Source: JAICXG01 sp036825615 (GTDB taxonomy: Bacteria; Verrucomicrobiota; Verrucomicrobiia; Chthoniobacterales; UBA10450). Taken from it: 64,000 bases of DNA. A program made the translations under genes and the position numbers. Where the stretch lies: contig DAISXY010000007.1 in assembly GCA_036825615.1 (NCBI GenBank), forward strand, positions 1-64,000, written 5' to 3'. The notes beneath the pieces are model-generated. The model was not told the DNA's origin. It searched no databases and saw only the letters and a list, made by a program, of their open reading frames with translations. Shown here in pieces: positions 1-8,479 of the stretch (positions are counted from its first letter, which is position 1; each line of letters opens with the position of its first letter).

Positions 1-974
<974 letters not shown>

Positions 975-1104
975 CCCTTTTTCTGCTCCTTCGGTTGTGC
1001 GCTCCGCTTTGCGCCAGGACAGGAGCGGACCGCAATTGTGCCTGCCAAATGATCAGTCCTGAGAAGAGCCGACCGCTTCCATCTCCAAGCGTCGCGAAGC
1101 GTGC

Positions 1105-1218
1105 TCACATTCTTTCCATCTTCAGATACCGGATCATCTCCGGCAGCATTCTGATAAAGAGAGCAATCCCGATCAGCGCGATCAGGCCGCCCACGATTTC
1201 CCACGCGAGCACGGCCAT
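1105..1218 (-). CDS. Small single-span membrane protein of the hydrogenase cluster (DUF6893-like)
   Basis: A 37-residue protein starting at ATG 1216-1218: MAVLAWEIVGGLIALIGIAL then a short basic tail ending MERM. One transmembrane helix covers about residues 3-22. A longer reading from 1305 would overlap the protease gene by 71 bases; the shorter one starts 16 bases after the protease stop and matches the size of the tiny proteins that accompany group 1h hydrogenases in actinobacteria (known from family knowledge, not searched here). It could anchor or chaperone the complex; this is inference. Confidence 0.7.
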   Translation of the reverse strand: MAVLAWEIVGGLIALIGIALFIRMLPEMIRYLKMERM

Positions 1219-1234
1219 CTCACCACTTCGTTGA

Positions 1235-1834
1235 TCAGGCCGGACGCGCTCCGTCAGTTCGTTTTTCCAACCCCGTGCCTTTCGTGTGAGTGTCTTCGTG
1301 TTCATGGCGCAGTCTGGCGATAAGTTCCCGAATCATTTCGAGCGCGACCGGCATCGCGGCTTTAACTTTTTTGCTCAAGCCCAACTCCTCGGTTTCGAGG
1401 ACCGCCGGTTCGCAGCCGACCAGGTAAATTTGCCGGGGAGATCCGCCAAGCGAGCGGACCAGTTGCAGGACAGCAACCGGATTCATGGCATGAGCATTAA
1501 CCGACTCGATCTCCGCCTTGTCCAGCTCGTTCATGTCGAGCTCGAGCAGGCAGACGGTCCCGGGTTCTTCTCCGCGGGGGAGCGCGTCCACGAGAATGAC
1601 AGCGTCGTTAGGCTCGAGCATCGCATAGGCGAGATCGTAGCTCCGAATCCCATAGTCGAACGCGCGCACGCCGGCCGGGAGCGGCTCGCGCATGAGCTGC
1701 TGCGCCACTTCGCAGCCAAAAGCGTCGTCCCCGAAGAAGATGTTGCCGATGCCGGCGATCAGAATAGTGACGAGTGACGCGTCAGGAGTGGCGAGCGGCT
1801 CCTCGCGAGTTGATGGACGCTCTGCACTCATCAC
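1235..1834 (-). CDS. Hydrogenase maturation endopeptidase (HyaD/HupD/HycI type)
   Basis: Nickel-sensing protease that trims the C-terminal tail of the hydrogenase large subunit after NiFe insertion. 199 aa from GTG 1832-1834, or 198 from the ATG just after it. The family signature GIGNIFFGDDAFG is at about residues 28-40, with the nickel-ligand acid in FFGDDAFG, a second acid in ILVDALPRG, and a His in VNAHAMNP. The start overlaps the stop codon of the upstream gene by one base, so the two are translationally coupled. Contains a GCCTAACGA word at 1605-1613, encoding PND. Confidence 0.93.
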   Translation of the reverse strand: MMSAERPSTREEPLATPDASLVTILIAGIGNIFFGDDAFGCEVAQQLMREPLPAGVRAFDYGIRSYDLAYAMLEPNDAVILVDALPRGEEPGTVCLLELDMNELDKAEIESVNAHAMNPVAVLQLVRSLGGSPRQIYLVGCEPAVLETEELGLSKKVKAAMPVALEMIRELIARLRHEHEDTHTKGTGLEKRTDGARPA

Positions 1835-3180
1835 TATTCTCGGACTGGCTCGACTTCATCGGCGCCATAGAAAAAGCGATGCCCGGGCTGTCGCATCATA
1901 CCGAGATCACGCCCCGGGTCGTCCTCCAGGATCAAGGCGAAGTGCGCTTCGCCTTCGAGATCCTGCTGCACCGATTCGATAATCGCGAGCTTCCCCTCGA
2001 GCGCGATGTCCATCACATCGGCGCGTTTCTTTGGGCGAATCCGCACCTTGTCCCCGATGCGCAGTTCCACTCCGCGCACCGTCACCACTTCGAGCGGTTT
2101 CTTGGGGTTGAAAAATTCCTCGTCCGTCGGTCGTTTCACGTCGCGCATCACGCCATGCATCCTGAGCAGGTCGGCCGGCGCCAGGTTTTCCGTCCGCTCG
2201 AGAATGCGCCGGGCGTGTTCGTCGACCTGCCGCATCTCGGCTTTCTCGGCGTCGGTCATCGCCTGGATGCGCAGCGTGAGGATTTCATCGATCTCGGCGC
2301 CATCAAAGAGATCGCCGGCGCTTTCCGGCGCGATCTTTGGATAATCGTAGAGAATGATGGGCGAGGAGAGCATCGCATCGCGCTCCCCTTTGTTTTCATC
2401 GCCGACCAACACCGGCCAGCTCCCGATCTGCTCGCACATTTTGGCTGCTTCGAGGTATTGGCCGGGCGGGTCGAGGAGCGAAATACATTCGCCGCCGGCG
2501 GCATGCAGAATCGTGTGGGTGGAGGCGAAAGTGCGGAGCGCGACCGCCTCCTGGTTTTCCACTAGCTCGTTAGGTATGGGCGTTTGGTTCAGAATTCGGA
2601 CCCGAATTTTCGCGGCCTCGGGCGCAACGAGCTCGAGATTGATTTCGATCACGCCCTTGATTGCGACGCTCTGCCTAACGATGAGGCCGGCAATTCGATT
2701 GTTTTCCTGCCGAATCGGCTCGACCTCCCGCGCCTGCGCAAACTCAAACCGGTGCTGCGTCCGCTGCGCTGCATTTGGACTCAGCGGCGAAAGAACGATC
2801 TCGCGCTCCGTCGCTTCCTGCCAGGTCTGGTAAAGTTTGTCGCCGAGCTCGAACCGCGACACGGCTTCAGCGCGTGCCTCGGCCTCCGGAGTCAACTCCG
2901 CGACCGGCTCCGGCAGCCGGGCGACCTCGCGGGCGAGGGGTTGAAGAAAGCGGATCGTGATGTTGGCGATTGCGTCCCTCGATTCATTCCGGACCAGAAA
3001 CTCCGTCTGCATCGCACACGGCTCGCGCCCGCCCTGCGCCGTCGCGTAATCCGCGGGATAAACCCGACCGAAGGTGAAGCGCCCGAGTTGGTTCTTCTTC
3101 GATGAGGCGCGGTAGGGGTAAAGGATGTAGCCCTCGTAAAGAACGGCGTTGACGATCTCATCGAGGGTTTCGCGATTCAT
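1834..3180 (-). CDS. Conserved protein of group 1h hydrogenase clusters, function unknown
   Basis: 448 aa from ATG 3178-3180. A reading further upstream runs into the palindromic element at 3220-3381 and is unlikely. No signal peptide or membrane segment is seen. The N-terminal part (residues 1-150) is rich in beta strands, opening with EGYILYPYRASSKKN. The last 80 residues, from GVELRIGDKVRIRPKK to FFYGADEVEPV, look like a small SH3/KOW-like barrel with the conserved DDPGRDLG and GHRFFYGADEVEP strings. Similar proteins are, to my knowledge, found beside group 1h hydrogenases of actinobacteria. It may help assembly or dock the complex. It holds one exact motif copy (2673-2681) and one near copy (2567-2575). 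Confidence 0.85.
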   Translation of the reverse strand: MNRETLDEIVNAVLYEGYILYPYRASSKKNQLGRFTFGRVYPADYATAQGGREPCAMQTEFLVRNESRDAIANITIRFLQPLAREVARLPEPVAELTPEAEARAEAVSRFELGDKLYQTWQEATEREIVLSPLSPNAAQRTQHRFEFAQAREVEPIRQENNRIAGLIVRQSVAIKGVIEINLELVAPEAAKIRVRILNQTPIPNELVENQEAVALRTFASTHTILHAAGGECISLLDPPGQYLEAAKMCEQIGSWPVLVGDENKGERDAMLSSPIILYDYPKIAPESAGDLFDGAEIDEILTLRIQAMTDAEKAEMRQVDEHARRILERTENLAPADLLRMHGVMRDVKRPTDEEFFNPKKPLEVVTVRGVELRIGDKVRIRPKKRADVMDIALEGKLAIIESVQQDLEGEAHFALILEDDPGRDLGMMRQPGHRFFYGADEVEPVRE

Positions 3181-3219
3181 TTGGACGATGTCTCGGCAAA
3201 GTCGCGCGGGCATCCCTGC

Positions 3220-3381
3220 GGGTAGCGCACGCGTCTCGCGTGCTGGCGACGGCGTTCCGCCGTCGCGAACTTTGCGAACGGCGCGGATATTTCTCCCGCA
3301 CATCGATGCTGCAAACGGCATCGAAGGAAAGTCCGCGAAGTTGAGACAACTTCGCCAGCACTCGGGACGAGTGCGCTACCC
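3220..3381 (+). repeat. Composite palindromic element with four perfect hairpins
   Basis: Outer arms GGGTAGCGCAC (3220-) and its inverted copy ending at 3381 enclose four hairpins with 3-base loops. They are GCACGCG-TCT-CGCGTGC (3227-3243), GCGACGGCG-TTC-CGCCGTCGC (3246-3266), GCGAAGTTG-AGA-CAACTTCGC (3335-3355) and GCACTCG-GGA-CGAGTGC (3358-3374). The first and last are inverted copies whose stems differ by paired changes. The element lies between two hydrogenase accessory genes, and the right arm contains the stop codon (3376-3378) of the upstream gene. It may act on mRNA stability or partial termination. Confidence 0.8.
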
Positions 3382-4032
3382 GGATGCTTCATCGCCATTC
3401 GCGTGTCGCGCCAGCAGCTGTTCGATCGCCTGCTCCCAGGTCGTCACTCCGCTCCGTCGCTTAAAGGCGCAGAGCCGATCGAAGACATCGCGCTCGAGAT
3501 AGAGCCAGCCGGTGTTCGGATAATGTTGTTCCATTATCTCCTTCCAGATCTTTGTCGGCATGCGATAGCTGCTCTCCTTGTTCCAGGAAATTGGCTGAAC
3601 CTGGAGACGGCCATCACTCCCGGCGTAGAACATTGTCCCGCTGAAGAGAAAAAGCAGCGGCACCTCGCCTTCCTCGAGAGCGTAGAAGTATTTGGTCGCG
3701 GCGAGATTGAGGTCGTAGCTGCATGGAACCGAGAGCGTCGTCGCGGTCGAACCGGTGAATGACGGCACGGTGGTGTGGGCGTGCGTCCAGAGCCTGTTGC
3801 GCAGCGTTTGCCCCCATTGCTCGGGCGGGCCGAAGAGCTCGAACAGTTTTTCCTTCTCGTTAGGCGAATAGGCGCGTTGCGGCGCCTCGACCTGGATCTG
3901 GGCCTGAAGAAGGATGGATTGAATTTGTTCCTTGGGCGGCTGGTTCGTGATTTGCAGCTGGAACTGAAGGAGCGGGATGAGCCCCTTCACGGCCGGCGTT
4001 ACGCCGGTGACATCGAAATTCAAATCCGGCAT
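3376..4032 (-). CDS. Hydrogenase-cluster protein, DUF6084-like
   Basis: 218 aa from ATG 4030-4032, beginning MPDLNFDVTGVTPAVKGLI. The gap to the upstream stop is one base. The N-terminal half resembles a beta-sandwich (LQFQLQITNQPP, IQVEAPQRAYSPNEK); a middle segment reads LNLAATKYFYALEEGEVPLLFLFSGT; the C-terminus is helical. Proteins of this kind (DUF6084) are known to me as companions of group 1h hydrogenases; their role is not established. The stop codon lies inside the palindromic element downstream. Contains motif copy 3857-3865. Confidence 0.85.
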   Translation of the reverse strand: MPDLNFDVTGVTPAVKGLIPLLQFQLQITNQPPKEQIQSILLQAQIQVEAPQRAYSPNEKEKLFELFGPPEQWGQTLRNRLWTHAHTTVPSFTGSTATTLSVPCSYDLNLAATKYFYALEEGEVPLLFLFSGTMFYAGSDGRLQVQPISWNKESSYRMPTKIWKEIMEQHYPNTGWLYLERDVFDRLCAFKRRSGVTTWEQAIEQLLARHANGDEASG

Positions 4033-4033
4033 C

Positions 4034-4678
4034 TCAACGTGCTGTTTTCCCGAGATCGTCGAAGAATTTTCCGATCTCCTGCCAGACCCGCTCGCCGCCG
4101 CTGAAGCCGCGCCAGTGCAGCCGGATGATTCCCACCAGCTCAAAGCATTTATCGATCGGGGCGACAAAACAATCGCCTCGCTCGTGGGCACGGTTAACGA
4201 GCAGCGCTTCCACATCCGGTTGCAATGTTTCCAGAAGGGGATTTTGCCTGACGATTGCGCCCCATGCGCTCAGCGGGAGAAGCGATTCCGTCGCGCCGGC
4301 CGGGCTCGGATACATCGCCGTCATCTTTTCGTTAGGCGTGTCGTAGAAGAAAAAGGCGAGATTGATCGGCAACGCCAGGCCCTCCCAATCCGCATCCGAG
4401 ATTTGGAAATCGGGCAGCGCGCGTGGGTCGCGCGGGATTACCTGGAAACGGCCGCCGGTCACGGGCAAAAAAGTTGTCATACAGCCGTCGCAGGCGCAGA
4501 CGATCTTGCGCGTCGCTCTTTCCAGCAGGTGGCGGTGGAGAGGCGCGAGTCGCACGCGACAGAGCTCGCAGCGCTCGACTGCAACGGGGGACCGCGCCGC
4601 GGCCGGCGTGCCGCTGAATCGCCGGAGGGCGGCAAAGGAATTGTGTCTCGATCCCTCGATCGCTTCGTTCGAATTCAC
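4034..4678 (-). CDS. Hydrogenase-cluster protein with CxxC pairs, DUF5947-like
   Basis: 214 aa. Near the N-terminus are two Cys pairs, CELCRVRL and CACDGC, about 30 residues apart, which together could hold a metal or [Fe-S]/Zn site. The C-terminal part (FVAPIDKCFELVGIIRLHWR then GGERVWQEIGKFFD) is conserved-looking. It matches my memory of DUF5947 proteins, part of the same accessory set in actinobacterial group 1h loci. It is tightly packed with its neighbours (1 base to the next gene, 18 from the previous stop). Motif copy 4329-4337 lies inside. Confidence 0.85.
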   Translation of the reverse strand: MNSNEAIEGSRHNSFAALRRFSGTPAAARSPVAVERCELCRVRLAPLHRHLLERATRKIVCACDGCMTTFLPVTGGRFQVIPRDPRALPDFQISDADWEGLALPINLAFFFYDTPNEKMTAMYPSPAGATESLLPLSAWGAIVRQNPLLETLQPDVEALLVNRAHERGDCFVAPIDKCFELVGIIRLHWRGFSGGERVWQEIGKFFDDLGKTAR

Positions 4679-4696
4679 AAGCGACGCCGCGATTCG

Positions 4697-4885
4697 TTAG
4701 GCCGGAGGGATGTTCGGCATCACTGGCAGGATGGGCTGCCGGTCAGTCGGGTTGATTCCGGTCGAGTCGCGCGCGCCCCGATAATGTTTCCGGTTCGGAT
4801 CGCGCCCCGGCTCGCGATTTGTCAGGGCCATTTCTTCGCCTTTGCTGTTGCCCGGAACGTGATTGGGTTGCGGTGGTTTGTTCAT
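4697..4885 (-). CDS. Small hydrophilic proline-rich protein in hydrogenase operon
   Basis: 62 aa from ATG 4883-4885, which overlaps the NifU-protein stop as ATGA and has an AAAGGA ribosome site. The sequence is polar and disordered-looking, starting MNKPPQPNHVPGNSKGEEMA and ending PILPVMPNIPPA; no known domain is recognised. A start at 4930 would extend it by 15 residues but overlap more of the upstream gene. Its TAA stop (4697-4699) is provided by a TCGTTAGGC motif at 4694-4702. Confidence 0.6.
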   Translation of the reverse strand: MNKPPQPNHVPGNSKGEEMALTNREPGRDPNRKHYRGARDSTGINPTDRQPILPVMPNIPPA

Positions 4886-5472
4886 TGCGCGGTTCCTTTC
4901 GTCAGTTGTTGTCCGTTGCTCGTCGGACATTCGGTAAAAGCCGGGACTCGATTCTGATCAGCGGGCATGGCCGGGTCGTGCGCGCCGTCAACCTGGAGTG
5001 AAGTAATGTCGGGCGCGACCGTGTACAATTCCTCCTCGATCGTGCTCTGAAGCGTGATCCGTGAGGAGGGGCAGCCGTGGCAATTTCCTTCCAACCGGAT
5101 CCGGACCGCGCCGTCGCCAGTCACCTCCACGAGTTCGACACTGCCGCCGTGCAATCCGAGCCGCGGCCGCACCGTTGCGAGCGCGTTCCGCACCCGCGTC
5201 TCGAGATCAAGCGGGTGCAGCCCGTGGAGAAGAAGCACTCCCGAGACCAGCTGATCGCGTCCCAGTTCGTCCAGCACCTGTGCGCCGGCATCGCCGCTCT
5301 TGTGCACCGACTCCAAAATGCGTTCCAGCCCGCGCCCGTGCAGCTCGAGCAGCGTCTGGAGCAATTCGCGCGTCTGCTCCCGCACCGCCGGATCGGCCGC
5401 ATTTTCAAGCGCGCCGACCAGTTGTTCGACCCGGCCGAGTCGCTCTTGAAATTCCTGACTCACCTTGTTCAT
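4882..5472 (-). CDS. NifU C-terminal-domain (Nfu-like) iron-sulfur scaffold protein
   Basis: 196 aa. Residues 1-85 are helical. Residues about 90-160 are an Nfu domain containing GLHGGSVELVEV and the cluster-binding CxxC in EGNCHGCPSSRITLQ. Nfu domains carry [4Fe-4S] clusters to target proteins; here the likely target is the hydrogenase small subunit. A NifU-domain protein is a usual member of group 1h clusters. It starts the tightly packed part of the operon (ATGA overlap with the next gene). The C-terminal 30 residues are an unstructured tail. Confidence 0.9.
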   Translation of the reverse strand: MNKVSQEFQERLGRVEQLVGALENAADPAVREQTRELLQTLLELHGRGLERILESVHKSGDAGAQVLDELGRDQLVSGVLLLHGLHPLDLETRVRNALATVRPRLGLHGGSVELVEVTGDGAVRIRLEGNCHGCPSSRITLQSTIEEELYTVAPDITSLQVDGAHDPAMPADQNRVPAFTECPTSNGQQLTKGTAQ

Positions 5473-5549
5473 CGCGCGCGTCTCCTACTTGATCGAGTTT
5501 CGGCCGAGCGTTGGGCGGACTTCTTCTCTCCGCTGGGAGAGAGCCGGCC

Positions 5550-5873
5550 TTACGTGTAACCGAGCGCGGCCTTCCGCTCCTCGGCCGTGGGGAGCGGATC
5601 CTTCTTCGTCTCGATTGGACCCTGACCCGCCTCCTTGACCTTGTGTGCCTCGTTCGCGTTCAACTCAATGTCACCCTGAAACTCTGGCGGCACGTCCGCG
5701 TCGGCGTAGATGGCGTGGACCGGGCATTCATCCACACAGGCCATGCAATCAATGCATTCCTCCGGATGGATAATGAGCTGGGTCTCCAGTTCATAAAAGC
5801 AGGCGACAGGACAGACAACGACGCAGTCGGTGAACTTGCATCCGAGGCATTTGGTAGTGACAACGTGCGGCAT
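5550..5873 (-). CDS. fdxA: 7Fe ferredoxin (3Fe-4S/4Fe-4S), FdxA type
   Basis: 107 aa small electron carrier. Cluster ligands are visible as CLGCKFTDCVVVCPVACF (residues 9-26) and CIDCMACVDECPVHAI (residues 40-55), the arrangement of bacterial 7Fe ferredoxins, with the long acidic C-terminal extension typical of FdxA. It lies 77 bases upstream of the NifU-domain gene on the same strand, so it may accept electrons from or supply the hydrogenase locus; this link is inferred from position only. Confidence 0.93.
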   Translation of the reverse strand: MPHVVTTKCLGCKFTDCVVVCPVACFYELETQLIIHPEECIDCMACVDECPVHAIYADADVPPEFQGDIELNANEAHKVKEAGQGPIETKKDPLPTAEERKAALGYT

Positions 5874-5897
5874 AGTGTTTTCGGAATTCTTTTTGCG

Positions 5898-7013
5898 TTA
5901 CCGGACATGATTGCATGACTCGCGGCCAGATGTCGAATCCAAGGCCGCAGCCAGCCGCTCGAGACCGCCGCGCAACTCTTCGGTCGGGCCGCTAATCCCG
6001 AGCCGAAAATGGCGCGGCATTTCGAAGAAACGGCCGGGCACAACGGAGGTTTCGAATTTCTCGCGCAGGAGCCTGAAGAACGGTTCCGGTTCGATCCCTG
6101 GCGGCAGCCGCGGGAAAACAATTGCGCCAGCCGGCGGACGAAAACATTCCAGGTCGGGACGGGCATCGAGAAAGTCGTCGAGGAGCGCGCGATTCCTCGT
6201 CAACAGATCGCGGGCGCGATCGCGGAATTGCGCGAGATGATCAAAGGCCATGACCGACATCCGCTCTGCCGGATGCGCGGCGGTGGCAGCGAAAAGATCG
6301 TTTAGTCGCCAGATGCGTTGCGCCAGCTCGGGCGCGGCCAGGATCCAGCCGCAACGCAGCCCGCTCAGGCCATAGGCCTTCGTCAGGCTGCTCGTGACGA
6401 CGAAGTTTTGGCCTAACGAAAAGCTGGTGTTGGTGGGCGGCGGGAAGAGCATCTCGAGATAAACTTCGTCCACGAGCACATGCGCTCCGGCCTTTTGCGC
6501 CATCTCGCCAATCGCGCGGAGCGTTTCCCTCGGGATGAGCGCGCCGCTCGGATTGTGGAGATTGGTCAGCACGATCAGACGCGTCGCCGGCGTGATCGCC
6601 GGCTCGATCTCGCCTAACGAAATCGCAAAATCGTTTTCGAATCTGCGCTCAACTCGCCGGAGCGTCGCGCCAAGATACCGGGCGACGTCGAGGAGCAATC
6701 CATAGGTCGGCTGTTCGATCACGACCTCGTCGCCCGGCTCGAGCAGCGCGGCCATCGCGAGATGGTTCGCCATCGAAGTGCCCTCCGCCGTCACGATGCA
6801 TTCAAGCGGCGCGCCGGTATACCGCGCGATCCGCTCCAGCAACGGGGCGTAGCCATAACCGCCGCCAGTGATCTCCAACTCCGCAACCCGGAGCGGGAAC
6901 TCCGATAGCAGGACGCTCGTTAGGCCGCTAGTCGCGAGATTGAAGCGCGCGTGCGAAGAAAGCTTCGCCCATTCCATGTAGGCAGAGCGCTTCCGCGAAT
7001 CGGCGTTCTTCAT
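5898..7013 (-). CDS. PLP-dependent aminotransferase, class I/II
   Basis: 371 aa. Fold-type I aminotransferase. PLP-site features are a GTSMANHLA helix, NLHNPSGA in the middle, the DEVYLEML segment, and the Schiff-base lysine in SSLTKAYGLSGLRCGW. The final third contains the substrate Arg region PRHFRLGISG. Substrate cannot be told from sequence. It sits 24 bases upstream of the ferredoxin gene and could be the first gene of the hydrogenase transcription unit or simply adjoining. Three GCCTAACGA words occur within it (6411, 6612, 6917), an unusually high density. Confidence 0.9.
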   Translation of the reverse strand: MKNADSRKRSAYMEWAKLSSHARFNLATSGLTSVLLSEFPLRVAELEITGGGYGYAPLLERIARYTGAPLECIVTAEGTSMANHLAMAALLEPGDEVVIEQPTYGLLLDVARYLGATLRRVERRFENDFAISLGEIEPAITPATRLIVLTNLHNPSGALIPRETLRAIGEMAQKAGAHVLVDEVYLEMLFPPPTNTSFSLGQNFVVTSSLTKAYGLSGLRCGWILAAPELAQRIWRLNDLFAATAAHPAERMSVMAFDHLAQFRDRARDLLTRNRALLDDFLDARPDLECFRPPAGAIVFPRLPPGIEPEPFFRLLREKFETSVVPGRFFEMPRHFRLGISGPTEELRGGLERLAAALDSTSGRESCNHVR

Positions 7014-7046
7014 GACGACAAGATAACCGCCAGGTCAAACATCGCA

Positions 7047-7128
7047 TTGGAGCCGGCCCGCCCTCGGGCCGCGGTTGCAACCTCGTTCAATGCTCCGTGC
7101 CACCGGCGCGAGGGCGCGCCGGCTCCAA
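7047..7128 (+). repeat. REP pair, TTGGAGCC family
   Basis: Two inverted units. The first (7047-7073) has head TTGGAGCC and stem GGCCCG-CCCT-CGGGCC. The second (7103-7128) is on the other strand with stem GGCGCG/CGCGCC around the same CCCT loop. The second unit is translated as the C-terminus of the permease gene (LALEPARPRAGG), whose stop at 7087-7089 lies between the units. It is the same family as the pairs bracketing the transposase near 34 kb. Confidence 0.85.
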
Positions 7129-8433
7129 TGCAAGCTTCGACTTCCAGATCGCGTAAACCGGCAGGCCGAGCAGCGCGAAGCCCAGACCGATAAAAGCGCG
7201 TCGTGGGTCATTCGCGAAGGTGCTGATCACGATGAGCCATTGCGCCGCGATAAAGAGCAGCGTTGTCCACGGATGCCCCGGCACGCGGAAACGCGAGCTG
7301 CCGCCCCGCCGGCGCAGGACAAAAAGGCAGATCGCGGTCAGGCCAAAGAAAATTGCATCCATCGCCACGACATAGTTCACGACCTGGCCGTAGGTGCCGC
7401 TGAGCGCGATCAGGATCGCCCACACGCCCTGGAGCGAAATCGCGATCACCGGCGCGTGCGTGCGCGGATGAACCCGGGCGACGGCGCGAAAAAAGACGCC
7501 ATCTTTCGCCATCGCGAAATAGACTCGCGGCGCAGTCAGCATCGACTGGGCGAGAAATCCGAAAGCGGAAAAGGCGATCCCGGCGGCGATGATCTGCGGT
7601 CCGCGCCCGCCTAACGAATCGCGCATTACGCTCGAAGCGGGCGTGCTCGTCGCCGCCAGCCCGGCGGGACCGAGGGTGTGCAGATAGGCAAAGTTGACCG
7701 AAACGTAAACCGCGACCACACCAAGCACGCCGAGAATTAAAGCCCGCGGCAGGACGCGATCGGCATCGCGGATTTCTCCGCCCAGAAAGCTGGTGGTCTG
7801 CCAGCCGCCGTAAGCGAAGAGCACCGGCGTCATCGCCGCGCCGAAGGCAAGCGGAAGTGGACCCGCGTGTGATCGCGCCGCAGCGGTAGCTTGCGCGCCG
7901 GGTTGGGAAAAACTCACGATCTCCAAAAATGCGATCGCGCCGATTGCCGTCAGGGTCATGATCGATTGCACGCGACTGCCGGCGCGGACCCCGAGGCAAT
8001 TGATCACGGTCAGGAGCACGAGCGCTCCGACCGCGATCGACGAACTGCCAACCGGCCATTGCGTCAGCTCGAGCAAATAATGAGCAAAAGTGACCGCGAC
8101 GGCTGCGATCCCGCCGGTCTGAATGACGAGGAGCAAGACCCAGCCGTAGATGAACGCGACCGCCGGATGCAGCGCCTCGCGCAAATAGGCGTACTGGCCG
8201 CCCACCACCGGGAGCCGTTCCGCCAGTTCGGCGTAAATGAAGCCGCCGGCGAGCGCGATCAGCCCGCCCGCAATCCAGGCCGCGAGAATCAGCTCCGAGG
8301 TCTGGACTCGTTGCGCCACCAGCCAGGGATTGATGAAAATCCCCGCGCCGATGATCCCGCCCATCACCGCCATGGTCGTGCCGAACAAACCGAGCTGGCG
8401 GGCGAGTTGCGGGCGCGCTTCCGGCCGGTTCAT
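7087..8433 (-). CDS. APC-superfamily amino acid permease
   Basis: 448 aa inner-membrane transporter with about 12 hydrophobic segments. The first segment has the APC motif MGGIIGAGIFINPWLVA (about residues 24-40), and the second is followed by YAELAERLPVVGGQYAYLRE, typical of amino acid:cation symporters or exchangers (LAT/y+LAT-like). Substrate unknown. The last dozen residues are encoded by a REP unit, so the natural C-terminus was probably extended or replaced. The ATG is at 8431-8433, preceded by a GCCTAACGA (8435-8443) and a second CTAACGA. Confidence 0.93.
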   Translation of the reverse strand: MNRPEARPQLARQLGLFGTTMAVMGGIIGAGIFINPWLVAQRVQTSELILAAWIAGGLIALAGGFIYAELAERLPVVGGQYAYLREALHPAVAFIYGWVLLLVIQTGGIAAVAVTFAHYLLELTQWPVGSSSIAVGALVLLTVINCLGVRAGSRVQSIMTLTAIGAIAFLEIVSFSQPGAQATAAARSHAGPLPLAFGAAMTPVLFAYGGWQTTSFLGGEIRDADRVLPRALILGVLGVVAVYVSVNFAYLHTLGPAGLAATSTPASSVMRDSLGGRGPQIIAAGIAFSAFGFLAQSMLTAPRVYFAMAKDGVFFRAVARVHPRTHAPVIAISLQGVWAILIALSGTYGQVVNYVVAMDAIFFGLTAICLFVLRRRGGSSRFRVPGHPWTTLLFIAAQWLIVISTFANDPRRAFIGLGFALLGLPVYAIWKSKLALEPARPRAGGTEH

Positions 8434-8479
8434 CGCCTAACGACTAACGAAGTCGAGGTCGGCGGAGACCGGCGCATCC

